Below, piece after piece: positions 43,972 through 56,438 of a DNA stretch of 64,000 bases (position 1 is its first letter; every line of letters starts with the position of its first letter). Made by a program: the position numbers and the translations under genes. Source of the DNA: Balanoglossus misakiensis (Eukaryota; Hemichordata); NCBI GenBank assembly GCA_040954595.2, contig CM082587.2, forward strand, positions 12,152,001 through 12,216,000. Direction: 5' to 3'. The notes under the pieces are model-generated. The model worked only from the letters and a program-made list of their open reading frames with translations. It made no database searches and had not been told where the DNA came from.

Positions 43972-44088
43972 ATTTGAATCCGTGTCAGCCCAACCCTTGT
44001 CTAAACAGTGGATTCTGCCAGCAAGTGTCCTGCACCGAGTTCAGATGCCAGAGTTCGCGCTGTTTCATCGGAACCACGTGCGCTGAAC
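43972..44088 (+). CDS. EGF exon 11, copy C, open
   Basis: Identical to copy B, including CQS. Confidence 0.8.
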
Positions 44089-44312
44089 GTAAGCAAACCA
44101 GTGTCAGATTTGCCGCACAAAGTAGAAATCGCTGGGCTTTGTCATTGATATTGTCTCAATAAAGTTGCCTGTGATTGTGCAGCTAACCAAGAGACTTATA
44201 TGCACTACCGTAGCCATGATGTATACTTTCATTGACTCAAATGCTCATCAGAGTAGATGTTGCTATTTTTCCAACCGTAAATTGAAACATCAGAAAGTTA
44301 TGACATCAACTA

Positions 44313-44339
44313 CCCCCACCCCCACCCCACCCCACCCCC
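44313..44339 (-). other. Potential G-quadruplex tract, copy C
   Basis: Same C-run array as 28220-28246. Confidence 0.6.
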
Positions 44340-44536
44340 AACTAGTAAATATTATAAGATGCTGTAATTATGATAAAGATGGTAGCACCAAGCTTGGATC
44401 AAGTGGTCTTCATTATCCTTCACACATGAACATGATCACACGGATGTGCAATCTTCTGACAGTCTGCTACAGATTTCACTTCCCACTCAAGTGTGTAAGA
44501 CCCTAATGTGATACTTTTCATTTCTCTCACCCTTAG

Positions 44537-44659
44537 CGATCAACCAGTGTCTTCTAAACCCATGTCTGAATAACGGAGTGTATCAGCCACTTCAAGGCTC
44601 CTGCTCAATCTACACCTGCAACTGTCCAACCTGCTACACTGGGCAAACATGTGTTACAT
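44537..44659 (+). CDS. EGF exon 12, copy C, open
   Basis: As copy B with Gln before the first cysteine (INQC). Confidence 0.8.
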
Positions 44660-44727
44660 GTAAGTCACAAGTTTTTAGGTCCCATTGGTATGTACCATGG
44701 GACCTTATGGGATTGGTTACGTCTGTA

Positions 44728-44770
44728 TGTATGGATGGATGGATGGATGGATGTATGTCTGTATGTCCGT
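44728..44770 (+). repeat. (ATGG)n microsatellite, copy C
   Basis: GTATGTATGGATGGATGGAT and on. One ATGG more than in B (28633-28660). Also at 61238-61280. Confidence 0.85.
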
Positions 44771-44939
44771 CCACATCGAAAACTTGAAAACCGCAGCGCG
44801 TATGACCTCGATATTTGGCGTGTAGATGCAGGCAGGGCTGTAGATGGGAGTTTGTTCAAATGAAGATGTCATTGCCAAAAATATGCAAATTAGCTGGGAA
44901 AATGTGAAATTGGTCAAAACTCAAAAACTGGACAACCAC

Positions 44940-45560
44940 TGGTCATATTGATTTGAAAATTGGTATGCATGTACCTTATATCAACCTCATACAATCCTGT
45001 ATGTTTTGAGCTAATATTATCGATTTCCTATTTTTTTTGCATTTTTTTGTATTTTTCCATGTTATTGGTAAAAAGTCTTTGAAATTTAGTATGAAGCCTC
45101 CTAATGTTGTCTAAGTAACCATAGTTTTGTTCAAATTGTTGCAAAATTTGCATATCTATAATTTTGAGCAATATTTGCCATTTTTGGTCAAAAAATGTTT
45201 TTCTTTAAAACCTCATGCCAGATTGCTTTCCAATTTGGTAGGCATGTTCGTAGGGGTAACCTAAATAATATGTTGTAAAAAAAAAAGATATTTGCATAAA
45301 TGTGTTATCGGGGAAACTTTTGCAATTTTTGTCAAAAATTGTTTTCTCTGAAACCGCTTGTCCTATTGCATTGAACTTAGGCAGCATGTTCCTTGTAGTG
45401 ATTGAAGTAAGATATTGTACAATTTTGATGATATTTGCATATTTGTGTTTTTGCCACTTTTGAACAAATATTTTCTGTGAAACTGCTTGTTGGATTGCTT
45501 TGAAATTAGTTTTTTCTCTGATTGCTTTGAAATTTAGGATATAATTTCATAACACATACC
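44940..45560. repeat. Degenerate ~130-150 bp tandem repeat, copy C
   Basis: Anchor words fall at about 44951, 45079, 45229, 45373 and 45499, spacings of 126 to 150 bp. Confidence 0.6.
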
Positions 45561-46600
45561 TGTATATGTGCAACTTTTATTCAATTCTGAGATCAGAAAG
45601 ATTAAATATTTAGCGAGTTTTTTTGGTAAGTTTCTTAGTTTTTGGTTAGCAAATCTTTTCCTAAACAAATTGTCCAGTTGTTTTTAAAGTTACTATTTAC
45701 AAGGAGTTGTTACCTCGAACAAAGACATGTTTACATAACTTAAATAGGCCAGCTGTTACAGAGACCACCAGCTATCAAATTTTAATTACCAGTGGCAGGT
45801 CAGTGTGTGTCTGTTCCAGGGCTGACTGAAAGAAGTTGCTTCGCATATGTGTTTGTACCGACAATTTTTGGTCATTTTTTTTTTCTAGCACCACTTGTAA
45901 GACTGCCATGACACATGACAGTTTATTGGGCATGTTCCTTGTTAATGTTTTTACATTCCATATTTCTATATGGTCAGATCATATCTGCTTGCAAATGTCA
46001 CCTGTAATTTTTATTCTGGTGTGTCACTGTTTCCGCATAATCCTCAAATGTCATCAGATCTCCGAATGTGATGAAAACAGTGTGTTTTGAGTGTTTTTTA
46101 AATGACCTTTTGGGTTAAAAGTGGCAAAAATGGCAATTTTGTCTTGAAAGGGGTCAATAAGACTGACTTTTTTGGAATCAGCACCATTTTTTACATTGAA
46201 TGGACTAGTCTGCTCAAACTTTCCTTACCAACAATTCTGTTTAATCTTCTGTAACATGTATACTAGTATACATGTAGCTGCCTGATAGTTGGCCCTGCGT
46301 GTGTAATTGCTGAGTGACATAACGCATTCTGTGATTGGTGCAGTCACGTAACCACCAATAAGATCGCTTGTTATAAGGAGAACTGCACGACCTTTAACCG
46401 CATTAGCATACCTGATTTTTAGGGCTCGATATTACCTCTGAGGACGCAATATTTAAGTTGAAGTTTTTTTCTTTTATCATATTAGAGCAAGAAGACTTGT
46501 TTTTATGTAAAAGAAATAGACCCTAATATACAGAGTGCGTTTTGAAACGATAGGCAGGTCCGGCCCATAGCCTAATTCTTCATTTTTCTGTCATGCGTAG

Positions 46601-46716
46601 GAATTGATCAGTGCTAACAACCCATGTCAAAATGGCAGCACTTGCCAACCCTAACCTCGTGTGGTGCATTGACGTGCACCTGCCAAGGATGCTATACTGG
46701 GAGCGCTGTGAAAATT
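46601..46716 (+). pseudogene. EGF exon 13, copy C, multiply frameshifted
   Basis: 116 bp, same indels as A and B. Confidence 0.75.
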
Positions 46717-47109
46717 GTCAGTCAGTTTCTTTTGTCAAATTAATCAATATGTGTGGGACTGCTATACATGTATATAAAACAGAATACTGCGATGGAAAAT
46801 TCTATAACTTAATGTTTCACTGGATATATGACTTAAAGTTAGCAGGATGCAGTGAATTCAACAGAAAGTGTAATTTCCTCTTGTGTGAGCTCTGTGCGAC
46901 TGTGCCAATGAAAATCTCACCACAAACAAAAATGACAGGTATACACTGTATATTAGCAGCTTTGTCTCTGTAATAGCCATAGTGTTTTGAAGTTGAAAAC
47001 TTGCAAAGTGTGCAGTTTTATTCACACTACAAAGGAAACATTGTTGAAACGGATTATCTGTGTACATTGTCAAACTGTACACTTGTCGCGAGATTTATTC
47101 TCAATTATA

Positions 47110-48188
47110 TTATATCATGCTACCGTCCGCAATTCTGATTGGACGAGAGCTAAATCCAGCGATGCTAAAATACTCAATAATGCACTGCTGACAGTGGTAA
47201 AACGGGCTTTCTGTTTGCCACATGGGTTTGTTCTTTAGGTTGTTGTATGTGTTTACACTCATCATGTTTATTGTAGAACCAGGGTCGATCAGTGAGGCAA
47301 CTGCTGTTTGTTCTGTCTGCACTGTTACTTGAGGCCTCCTGCCATTTGATTGTTGTACAGTGAAGCAGTATTCATCTCCCGAGCTGTCTTCCACTTTATG
47401 CACAGCTTTGACAGTTTCATCCTTGTCTACCCTATTTGCCTTGCCTTTTGATCGGTAGCATTTGGCAAAATAGTTAGGTTTGCCACACTTCCTGCATGAC
47501 TTGCCTTTAGCTGGACATACTGAGTCATGTGGATAGGTGCCACCACAATAATAACAAGTGGACGGTCCTTTCGCTGGCTGCTGATGAGCTCTCTTTTGTT
47601 TATTTGGTTTCGGGCGTTGGTGGCGCTGTTTTCTGACCGCATTCACAGATGCCGTATCTGCACCATAATTTTGGGTTTTCTCCTCAATCCCACTAGCCTG
47701 AACCTCTGATACCTCAAATGAACAGGCTGTACTCAGTAGATTCTCTAGTGTCGTCTCCTCCCGAAGAGCACGACGTCTGAGACGGGCTGATGTGAATCCT
47801 CGTATGATTTGTGATTTGACCTCTTGATCCTTATTGGTGAAGTCACATATGTTTCTGCTAGGCGTTGCAAACAAGTGTGATAGGCATCAATCGATTCGCC
47901 GTTGTTTTGTATGGTGTCTCTGAAGATAAATCGTTCGTATTCAATGTTCCGTTTGGGTGAGAAGTATGACGAAAGCTTTAATTTGGCTGTTTCACAGCTA
48001 GTTCCTGTATCTGGTAGAGTATCAAAGAAGTCGGAAACTTCCTCACCTGCCCAGTGCAATAGCAGTGCACGTTGTCGCTTGTCATCTGTAATGTTGAATG
48101 CGACAAATGCGTTTTCTACTCTAGCCATGTACTTTTTCCATCTCGTACTGGTGGTTGTCGGGTCTGAATGAACAGGAAAACTCGGCAT
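47110..48188 (-). pseudogene. Ty3/gypsy gag-protease fragment, copy C, frameshifted
   Basis: Gag start at the complement of 48188 (MPSFPVHSDPTTTSTRWKK), same two-base shift near 47850 as A, knuckles (GKPNYFAKC here), DPG protease, then FSSRPIRIADGSMI and stop. No foldback insert, unlike A. Confidence 0.75.
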
Positions 48189-48232
48189 TGACGGCTAGCT
48201 GATTCTCCATGTTCTCCGTCCTCGTCGCCAAA

Positions 48233-48403
48233 TATAGAATCGTTGGTGGGCAATAATGACAACACGAGACACCAAGTCCGGCATGTAAGAGTGAGAGTGC
48301 CTAGCCTCGTTCACGCACTTTATTCATAATGACCCGAATGTTGCATTACGTCATTTTACAGAATGTATAAAGTATAGATGCTCACTAGTGTTTGGACACT
48401 ACA
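48233..48403 (-). repeat. LTR of the second gypsy element, copy C
   Basis: Same TGTAGTGTCC start (complement of 48394-48403) and same TTGGCGACGAGG junction as A. Confidence 0.5.
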
Positions 48404-48639
48404 ATATACATGTGACTGCAGTGTCTTTCCAATCATGAATTTGCAAGGTGTCCTTCGGAGAAAATCTTCTGATTCTCTTTTCTGATTTGCTTTGCATATT
48501 TAACTTAATGATCTCATTTGTTGGAATTCCCTGTCTCAAATTTTTGATGATCAGTCTCTGCCCCATTGCTCATCGTCCCAACTTTCTGATGATATATGGA
48601 TGATAGATGGGATCAAATCTTTGGTCGTGTATTTGCTAC

Positions 48640-49785
48640 AAATGGTAGGTATTGGTTCGTGATTGAGTCTTTGTGTTGTATATTTGGGGTCGCAGTGGTA
48701 TGAGTTTGGATTTATGCCAATCTTTAAGTTAAGTGTTATTTGGGTTGCCGTTGAGCATTGATGGCTTGATAAGTGGGGCTAGGGTCAATTTTGATTGGGT
48801 TTGGATTGTTTGGGCTATGATAGGTTGGGTGATGGCTAGGATTTGTGGTGGGTATAAGGTGTGGTGTAAGAGATGGAGGCATTATGGGGTCTGGTGAGGT
48901 TTTTGTGAAGGAGGCCATGGTGGCTGCAGAATTCAGGGCATGCTGTAGCGGTTGAATGCATGATGATGGTAAACCACAGAGTATTGCATTGCAGTAGTCC
49001 AGTTTTGATGTGATTAGAGCATGAACCAGCATCTGGCAAACTTCCTTAGTGAGGTAACGGCGAATGTGGCTGATTTGACGCAGATGGAAGAAAATTGACT
49101 TGCAAATTGCATTAATGTGCTTATTGAAAGTGTAATTGTCGTCGAATGTCACACCTATATTCCGTGCAGAATTCACAATTTGAACACAACATGATCCAAT
49201 GCTCATGTGGTTTATGGGACGAGGCGAGCGGTTGAACTGAGACCTTATCAGGAGTACCTCGGGTTTGCCACCATTTAGTTGAAGTTTATTATGTGTCATC
49301 CAGGTTTTTATTTCGTGAACTGCCCTTTCCATCTTGTCTAATGTACTTATGGTGTCTAACTGGAAGAAATATTGGTATAGTTGGTTGTCATCGGCATATT
49401 GGTGAAAATTGATGTTGTGGTGACAAATAAGTTGAGCAAGTGGTTGGATGTAGCTGCAGAACAAAAGTGGGCCAAGCACTGAACCGTGTGGTACTCCATA
49501 TTGTAGATATTGAGGTTCTGACATTGTGCCATACAAACTGCTGTCTGTTCTTAAGATATGATGAGAACCATTGTAGTGCGATGTTGGTGATGCCCAGTTT
49601 TGATAACCTTGAGATGATTGTGTCGTGATCTATGGTATCAAACACAGAGGAGAGATCGAGGAGAACCATGAGTACACATTTACCGGCATCCAGTGCCATA
49701 CAAATATCGTTGTTGACTTTAGTAAGTGCTGTTTCGGTACTGTGATCCTTTCGGTACGCTGACTGCAGTGGTTCTTGTAGTGAAT
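48640..49785 (-). mobile_element. CR1/L2-like LINE, truncated at both ends, copy C
   Basis: Keeps the GT-rich 3' segment (to about 48918) and RT from YADDNQLY and [13 protein letters not shown] back to [19 protein letters not shown]. Then TTCTTGTAGTGA joins ATTTATTTTGATG: the RT N-terminus and endonuclease are deleted along with intron sequence present in B. Confidence 0.8.
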
Positions 49786-50006
49786 TTATTTTGATGTTTA
49801 ACAGGTGTGATTATCTGTATTTGCGGCCATTTTGAAAAAAAATTGGTTGCCATGGAAACTCTTCAACAGATATTTAGTGACTCGCTATCTGAATTTGTTC
49901 AGTACACATTAACACACATCTGAGCCAAGTTTGGTGCTTTTATCACAAAATACACAATCGATATGAAAATTTGGGTTTTGGTGCTCCACTACCTAAGTAA
50001 CATTAA

Positions 50007-50423
50007 GGATGTACGTTCAATAAAATGGAAAGTATTGTCATTTTTTTTAATTGTGGATTTTTTTATTCTCTTTTGTATGTATAATGAAAATCCGTAATAA
50101 AATATAGGGGTCACCGCGCTTGTTTTTGAAATACAGAGCCATGAAATTGGTCGATAATAGAAGAAATCTGCTGACTCAGCATTTTTCACCAATGGTTTGT
50201 TTGTCTATGGCCAAAATTCTTAATGCAATTTATCTCAAAAAAGAGCGCGGTGACCCCTATATTTTATTTGACCAATGAATTTATATTTGCTGGACTGAGC
50301 TATGTGTAAAATTTCGAGAAAATGACAATAGTAGAAGTTTGTTTTCTGGCGATTATCAATGTAATCCTATGGGAAAAAGACCGGACACGCAGTGTTTCCG
50401 GTTTATGTTCTGCACGTACATCC
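50007..50423. mobile_element. Ancestral TTAA element, copy C
   Basis: TTAA (50003-50006), GGATGTACGTTC...GCACGTACATCC, TTGA (50424-50427). Same altered right target copy as in A and B. Confidence 0.5.
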
Positions 50424-50489
50424 TTGATGAAGTTTGCTGGCTAGAGGGCTCCTAAACCTCCTTAATATTTGACGTCTTCACTCCTACAG

Positions 50490-50722
50490 GACTGCGCAGC
50501 TGGAAGTTAAAGTTCAGCATGTTCTGAAGCATGCACGCTGTGTCCAGGGGTTTCATGTGTGGAACAGCCAGCCTCTCATCACCAACACAATGCGGACTGG
50601 GATATTTTGCCAACAATGGAAGTATAGACTGTACGCCTTGTCCTGCCCCGGGTATAAGTGCCAATATGATGGTATGTCGGAGCCAGAGGTGTGTGAAGAT
50701 GGATACTACACTAATATAGATG
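50490..50722 (+). pseudogene. GCC-type exon 15, copy C, frameshifted
   Basis: Same two shifts as A and B. Confidence 0.7.
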
Positions 50723-50771
50723 GTGAGTCAGCACTTAAAGTTTGGGCATTACTGTGTAATCTTTCACTTAA

Positions 50772-51277
50772 AGGCACGTAAGCTGTAACTTTTGGGATAA
50801 TTTTCATAATATTTGTTTAAAACTGCACTACCATTAGTCCATGCAGATGAAGGCAGTGAACTATACACAAGCATTATAAACCCTAAATATGAGTGCATAT
50901 GCAAGTTTTAACCAGATAAATAATAAAGCTTTGCCGCAAGCGATTATGGCCGCCACCCTGGGAAAATGCAAGAAACAATGAAAATGTTGCATTTCCGGTT
51001 GTGAAACTTCATAAACAAAACATGATCTCATCCACTTGAGCTCATGGAAGTAAATGTACACCACTGAGACATCAGATTTCCATTTTTCATTGCAATATTG
51101 CACTTTTTTTTAAATTGCAGGAATTTTCGTTTTTTCTTTAATTTTTGGCCATTGTGTCATAAATAAGTGTTGAGCTTGATATATTATCATGAAATATCAT
51201 TTAATAGACATAATTAAAAGCATATATGAGATTATTTAAAACTTTAATTTTTTTATCCAGTTGCAGCTTACGTGCCT
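50772..51277. mobile_element. TTAA element, AGGCACGTAAGC type, copy C
   Basis: TTAA at 50768-50771 and 51278-51281. 506 bp, lacking the internal duplication of B. Confidence 0.9.
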
Positions 51278-51702
51278 TTAAGGCGGACGATCATCTTATG
51301 TGCATGTACGTAATTCTGTGCGTACAAACATTACGTCCAGTCCAAATATTCTGCCAATTTTACATCCAATGCATTCAAATAGTGGACTGCTTCGCTTTCA
51401 TCCAGTTTTCATGTGCATCGTATAAGTAGACTTTTGTTTTGTCCCGTCTTTTCACCAAATTTGCTCTTTTCCAAATCTCCGACACAGACTATGATCGTCA
51501 CGATCTTGTCTGTTGTTAGAACAGCACACTGCCGTATGGCATTGACTGTACACAGTTTCTGTTACCAATATCTCTGGATTGGCATTTTCCTGTCCTCAAT
51601 CTTTTGCCAGGGATTTTTGTCTCCCCAACCCGCGTGAGAATCCCACGTCTTTGAAGGTATGACTGTGACTATAAGATTCTATAAATCTCTGTTTATTTTC
51701 AG

Positions 51703-51833
51703 CACAAACATCATGTGCTGATTGCCCAGCTGGTAACCAATGTCCAAATGGTAACACTGTGATTTTATGCTCGGCTGGTTATTACAGTTCGGCCTTGGAC
51801 AAAGGATGTCTCGCTGTACCTCTTGCATAACAG
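51703..51833 (+). pseudogene. GCC-type exon 16, copy C, frameshifted
   Basis: Same as copy B. Confidence 0.7.
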
Positions 51834-52087
51834 GTAAACTTCTACCCACCCACCTTTATTTCCAACATCAAACATTAGGTCAGGTAATTTACTAACTGAA
51901 AAATAGGATGGGATCATTTTCTATTTCTGTATTTAAAATTTACTGATATAATATATGAATGAAAAAATGACAATTTTTCCAAATTTGAATAGACCTCTAT
52001 TTATGAAAATAATTAAAATTTGCACCAAATTTTTACAGTGGTATTCAAAGGTTAACTTGGTGTGTAAATTCTCTGTTTGATTTACAG

Positions 52088-52221
52088 ATCAGCTGGTGCT
52101 GAACATTGTACTATTTGTGAGCAAGGGTACGCCTGCATAGATCCCAGTGCATCGCAATTCAAGTGTACCAAGGGTTACGTGTCATTGGCTGGTGCAACAA
52201 ACTGTACCAGATGTACAAATG
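52088..52221 (+). CDS. GCC-type exon 17, copy C, open
   Basis: Same H and I replacements as B but keeps N before CTRC. Confidence 0.7.
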
Positions 52222-52600
52222 GTAAGATTGTGGTACTTGTTCAGTTTGCTGTGTGATGAAACTGAGGGGTATGTGTGTATGCATGTATGTGTTTACAACA
52301 GATTTTCAAGTCAGTGCGACTGGGGGTATGTGTGTGTGTGTATGTATGTATGTGTTTACAACAGATTATCAACTCAGTGCGAGATCTTGCGAGACCCGGT
52401 TAGCCATGTGAGATCTCGCAGAGTCTTATGATATTCAGAAAATGGTTGATTAGAAATGACGTTTAATGTCCTCCAAAGAATTTTCTACATGCCTGTATAC
52501 TTGTCTCAGAATTATGAAGTGAATCATCTCAAGTAATTTGTTATTTTAAATGACACTGTATCACAAATACATCACTAAAAACCTCATTTTCTTTAATCAG

Positions 52601-52798
52601 ATGAAATAAGTGAGGAGCCTGCACGCACATCCTGTCTTCTGTGCCCTGCTGGACAATCGTGTTCAGATCCAATGTAAGATCCGCTCGACTGTGGCAATGG
52701 TGAATATGCTATGGAAGGCGACGGCACATGCACGCCTTGTCCAGCGGGATCCAAGTGTCCAACCATGTCACCCGTAGTGGATTGTTCAACAGTTACTG
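52601..52798 (+). pseudogene. GCC-type exon 18, copy C, one in-frame stop
   Basis: TAA at 52675-52677. Otherwise as copy B. Confidence 0.8.
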
Positions 52799-53034
52799 GT
52801 AAGTTGGGCTGCAAATCACTCTTGTGACTTCCCTGTGTTATAGCATGGCATACACAGAAAATTAAACTGTTATGCTTATTGGAGTTGATATTGTGATGCA
52901 CTTTGAAAAACACAATGATTCCACTGAAGAGGTATTGTACAGTAAAACCTGTGATTACGGACATCTCTCTAATAAGGGATCGTTGGACCAAACCATGGTG
53001 GTAAAAATCGTTCTTTGAATTTTTTCTGTGATAG

Positions 53035-53131
53035 GTTCATACTCGCTAGGTTCGGCCACGTCCTTCTGGTTATGAATGCACAACTACAAGTGTCACACAG
53101 TGCGCTACAGGGCAGTAAAGTGCTGAAGGAG
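53035..53131 (+). pseudogene. GCC-type exon 19, copy C, frameshifted
   Basis: Same disruption as A and B. Confidence 0.65.
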
Positions 53132-53242
53132 GTAAGTCTTGAAACCCCTTTTCTTCTTGTCTCGATTTGAACATGGTTCCACAAGTTGTTTACATCACTT
53201 GTAGTTTTACATATTTTTTGAGTTCAACAGCTAGCTATACAT

Positions 53243-53908
53243 GGTGTCCTGAGAAGTCAACCAGTATGAGAAGTCGGTCTCGGCCAGTACGAGAAGTCGG
53301 CCTGTGGGAGAGAACCCTGGTACTTTGTGTTATATATAACTGTTTCACTACGAAATGTTTCCTTGATGTACAGGAGCTGAGATATTTGTACAAATAGCCG
53401 ATGAATTTTAAAACTGTCTGTTCACTTTTCATGTACGTCACCGGGGTACGTCAACATCAGTCACCTGCACTTCTTGAGCTGCGCCAGTAGTCTGTTCCTT
53501 GTCACGTTTGTTTGTTTGTTTGTTTGGTGTTGTCTCAGAAAGTATGAATATACACATACATCTTCTATGTATTTTAGTAGGCTTTGAAACAACTCCCTTT
53601 AATCAGAAATGTCACAGGAATTTGGCGAACAACCTAAGCTCCTTACGCGGATACGGGGCTGGGGAACTGGTACGGATGCCAGACGCCATTATTTGAAATG
53701 ACGCCATTGTGTTGTCAAGAATTTGGGAAATCCGTCCAAATGAAAATATTTAGTGCAATTATATTTTATTAAGTGTTGTTATAAGTAATCTAGGTCATTA
53801 CTGCACTATTCGGGTACAAGTTCAACAACTGGCCGACTTCTCATACTGGCCGACTTCTCATGCGCGCGAACTGGCCGACTTCTAATCTGGCCGACTTCTC
53901 ATGTATTC
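53243..53908. mobile_element. hAT-like element with inverted subterminal repeats, copy C
   Basis: CTATACAT at 53235-53242 and 53909-53916. 666 bp, as in B. Confidence 0.7.
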
Positions 53909-53959
53909 CTATACATTATTGAAAATTGGGCAAACTGGTGTTTTCAGACAACTTATGAA

Positions 53960-54061
53960 GTCCTTGTCTCAATGGAGGTACCTGCCAACAACAGGTAAAT
54001 TCTTGTACTGCCACAATTTGCATGTGCACAGAGTGTTACTAGGGAACCAGTTGTGAGACAA
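53960..54061 (+). pseudogene. EGF exon 2 remnant, copy D, lost acceptor
   Basis: Same junction and same TAG as copy C. Confidence 0.8.
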
Positions 54062-54332
54062 GTAAGTTTGAATCTGTAGCAGTTAATAATGATAATTATC
54101 ATTTTTTTATTATGATTTAAACTTCACTGATGTTGTACAAACACAAAAATAGAAAGGAATAGCAGCTTAGCTCTATTCCGTTTCGAAAGTTTTTGTTCTT
54201 TTAAACTACCTGTGCATTTTTTTTATTTATTCTGATTATGCTAATATGCTAATTTGTCGGTTTGTCACATCACAATTTTTGTAGGAAACTCACCCCTGAT
54301 GATCATGGAAAATTTGACCCTTTTCCTTGCAG

Positions 54333-54455
54333 GACTCAACCAGTGTCAACCAAATCCGTGCCAGAATGGTGGCTTCTGTCAACCGGCTCGAAATTCCTGC
54401 TTTGATCTCACCTGCATATGTACTGGTTGCTACAAAGGTGATAGGTGTGAGATAT
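54333..54455 (+). CDS. EGF exon 3, copy D, intact
   Basis: Identical to copy C. Confidence 0.85.
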
Positions 54456-54987
54456 GTAAGTATACAGCGCAGTCTCATTCAAATACTGCATGTTTCCTGA
54501 GCATAGGTGTAGCCATCACCACAGCAGAGCTTGGAGAGTTCTTGACATCGAATGTAAGATTACACTCTTTCCAATCAAAATCACTTTCGTGGCGCATAAT
54601 GTCTTGATTGTCTTGGTTCAAGAAACATTATGCGCGACTGGCCAATTTTACTGCCTTTTGTCAACACACATCCACTATGGAAATTCTTACTCCAGGCCAG
54701 ATAGTGTAAATTTACATATGAGTCTACAGGTGTGCTTGAAGTCAAGTCAAGCATTTGCAAGGAACCCTCCTCCAGTACACAGGTCTTTGATTTCATGAAG
54801 GGAAGCCCTTGCCTCACAGTCACTGCCACGTGATCTATGGAGGTGTGAACAACTTGATACCAGCCTAATATAAGTTGTAGGCACAATCACTCCACACACC
54901 CTTGCCATAATTCTGCAAGGTTTTTGCCATATCTGTACTGTAGAATGAGTAGCAAGGAATAAAATGGCGTCCTTTCTTAATTTCCAG

Positions 54988-55997
54988 TGCAAAACCCCTG
55001 TGATCCCAACCCATGTATGAATGGTGGATTTTGCCAGCAAACATCGTGCAATTTCTATTCATGCCAGTGTGTGAACTCTTACACAGGTGACATCTGTCAA
55101 ACCATAGACCCTAGAGAAAGAAGGGCGAGCAACTGCGGCAAAGATCAAAGGGTTTGGGGATTATCTGTATGATGATGTTTTTTTTGTATATAATTAACAC
55201 CCAGGACAGTCGGACAATGACTTCCTTACTTCGGCACGTGTCGACCCCACCAGTGATGCGAAAACTTGCCACCAAACTGGCACTACTGCATTTCAGCAGC
55301 CACTGCGTTTTTTTCTAAAATTCTAAAAGTATTACGATGTCTGTGCTAATTATTATGGTTTGGTGTTCGTCTGTCGGTTGAATGGTCATTTCTAGTGCCA
55401 CAAGCTTCATTTAAAAATTGTAAACAAATCATCCATGTTTTTTGCATGTCCGACTGGGCACTCATATTTCTTAGTAACGCTGACACTTTTCGTAATAATT
55501 TTATGTTTGCGTGAAGCATTGAAATAAAAATTGTGGTTTAGGGGCATTTTATTTCGCAGTGCGTGAACAATAAAACAGATTTCACGAAAACAATTTGTAA
55601 ACAAACTGGGTGGATTATCATGTGTGCGCTATGGCCGCCAGGCAACCCTCGGTACGGTTAGCTCACAGCCTTGTGAAATACCCGGACTGTTAGACAAAAG
55701 ATGCTTGTTTGGGACGCTGTCAGACTCAGATTCAAATTCCTGTTTAACTTGTCCAGATGTGTTCCATAAATAATCGCTGCGTTCAACCACGTTGCAGTTT
55801 TCTCGTCTTCTGCGAGATGTTCTGAGGTGTTGTGATAACTTCACACAAAACACGAGACTTTGCGTTAGTTTATACACAGTTAATTTGCAAATTGGATTAT
55901 TGGGATTTATCTGGAAATAATGTATGCAAAAGAACATCATTTCAAGAAAAAACTGGAGTTGCGCGTCCTTCTTTCTCTAGGGTCCATGGTCAAACAA
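54988..55997 (+). pseudogene. EGF exon 4, copy D, split by a transposon
   Basis: Exon bases 54988-55101 and 55995-55997 flank the element. Same state as C. Confidence 0.85.
55102..55989. mobile_element. Exon-4 DNA transposon, complete copy, unit D
   Basis: 888 bp with the same ends and TCAAA duplications (55097-55101, 55990-55994). Confidence 0.85.
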
Positions 55998-56438
55998 GTG
56001 AGTATATACTTTCAAGACACCCTGCAAACAAACAAGCCATCTTCATTCCGTAGATCTTTTAAGCTTATTTATACATTGTAAATTTTGATGTGAAACTTTA
56101 TTGGTCTTGTTGCAAAACTTCTGAAGAAATGAGGATATTGTTTTGAAGGGTATTTTATCAGTAGGTACAAATACCATGGCCCTCCATGCAAATACCCACA
56201 TGGTAAATTAAAACTGTTACAGATGTATTTGATTTCCACATATTGATTACATGTGGGATAATATTGGGTGCTGGCAGTTTCAGTAAATGAACTGCTCTTA
56301 AAAGTTGGGCGTCAGGGCACCCTTGATTTTGCCTGTTCCAAGCTAGAATAGTCTGTCCATATGAATATTTGTTCAGCAAGTTACAAGCAATCTTTTAAGT
56401 TTGGAATGAAAAAATAGTGAAATGACTTGTGATGTTAA

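Larger units (their letters stand above)
38383..53959 (+). repeat. Tandem unit C of the EGF/GCC gene array
   Basis: Exactly one 15,577 bp period, measured between the identical AAGTCCTTGTCTC junctions at 38381 and 53958. Begins inside EGF exon 2, so exon 1 and the exon 2 acceptor are missing. Holds exons 3-13 and 15-19. Confidence 0.9.
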
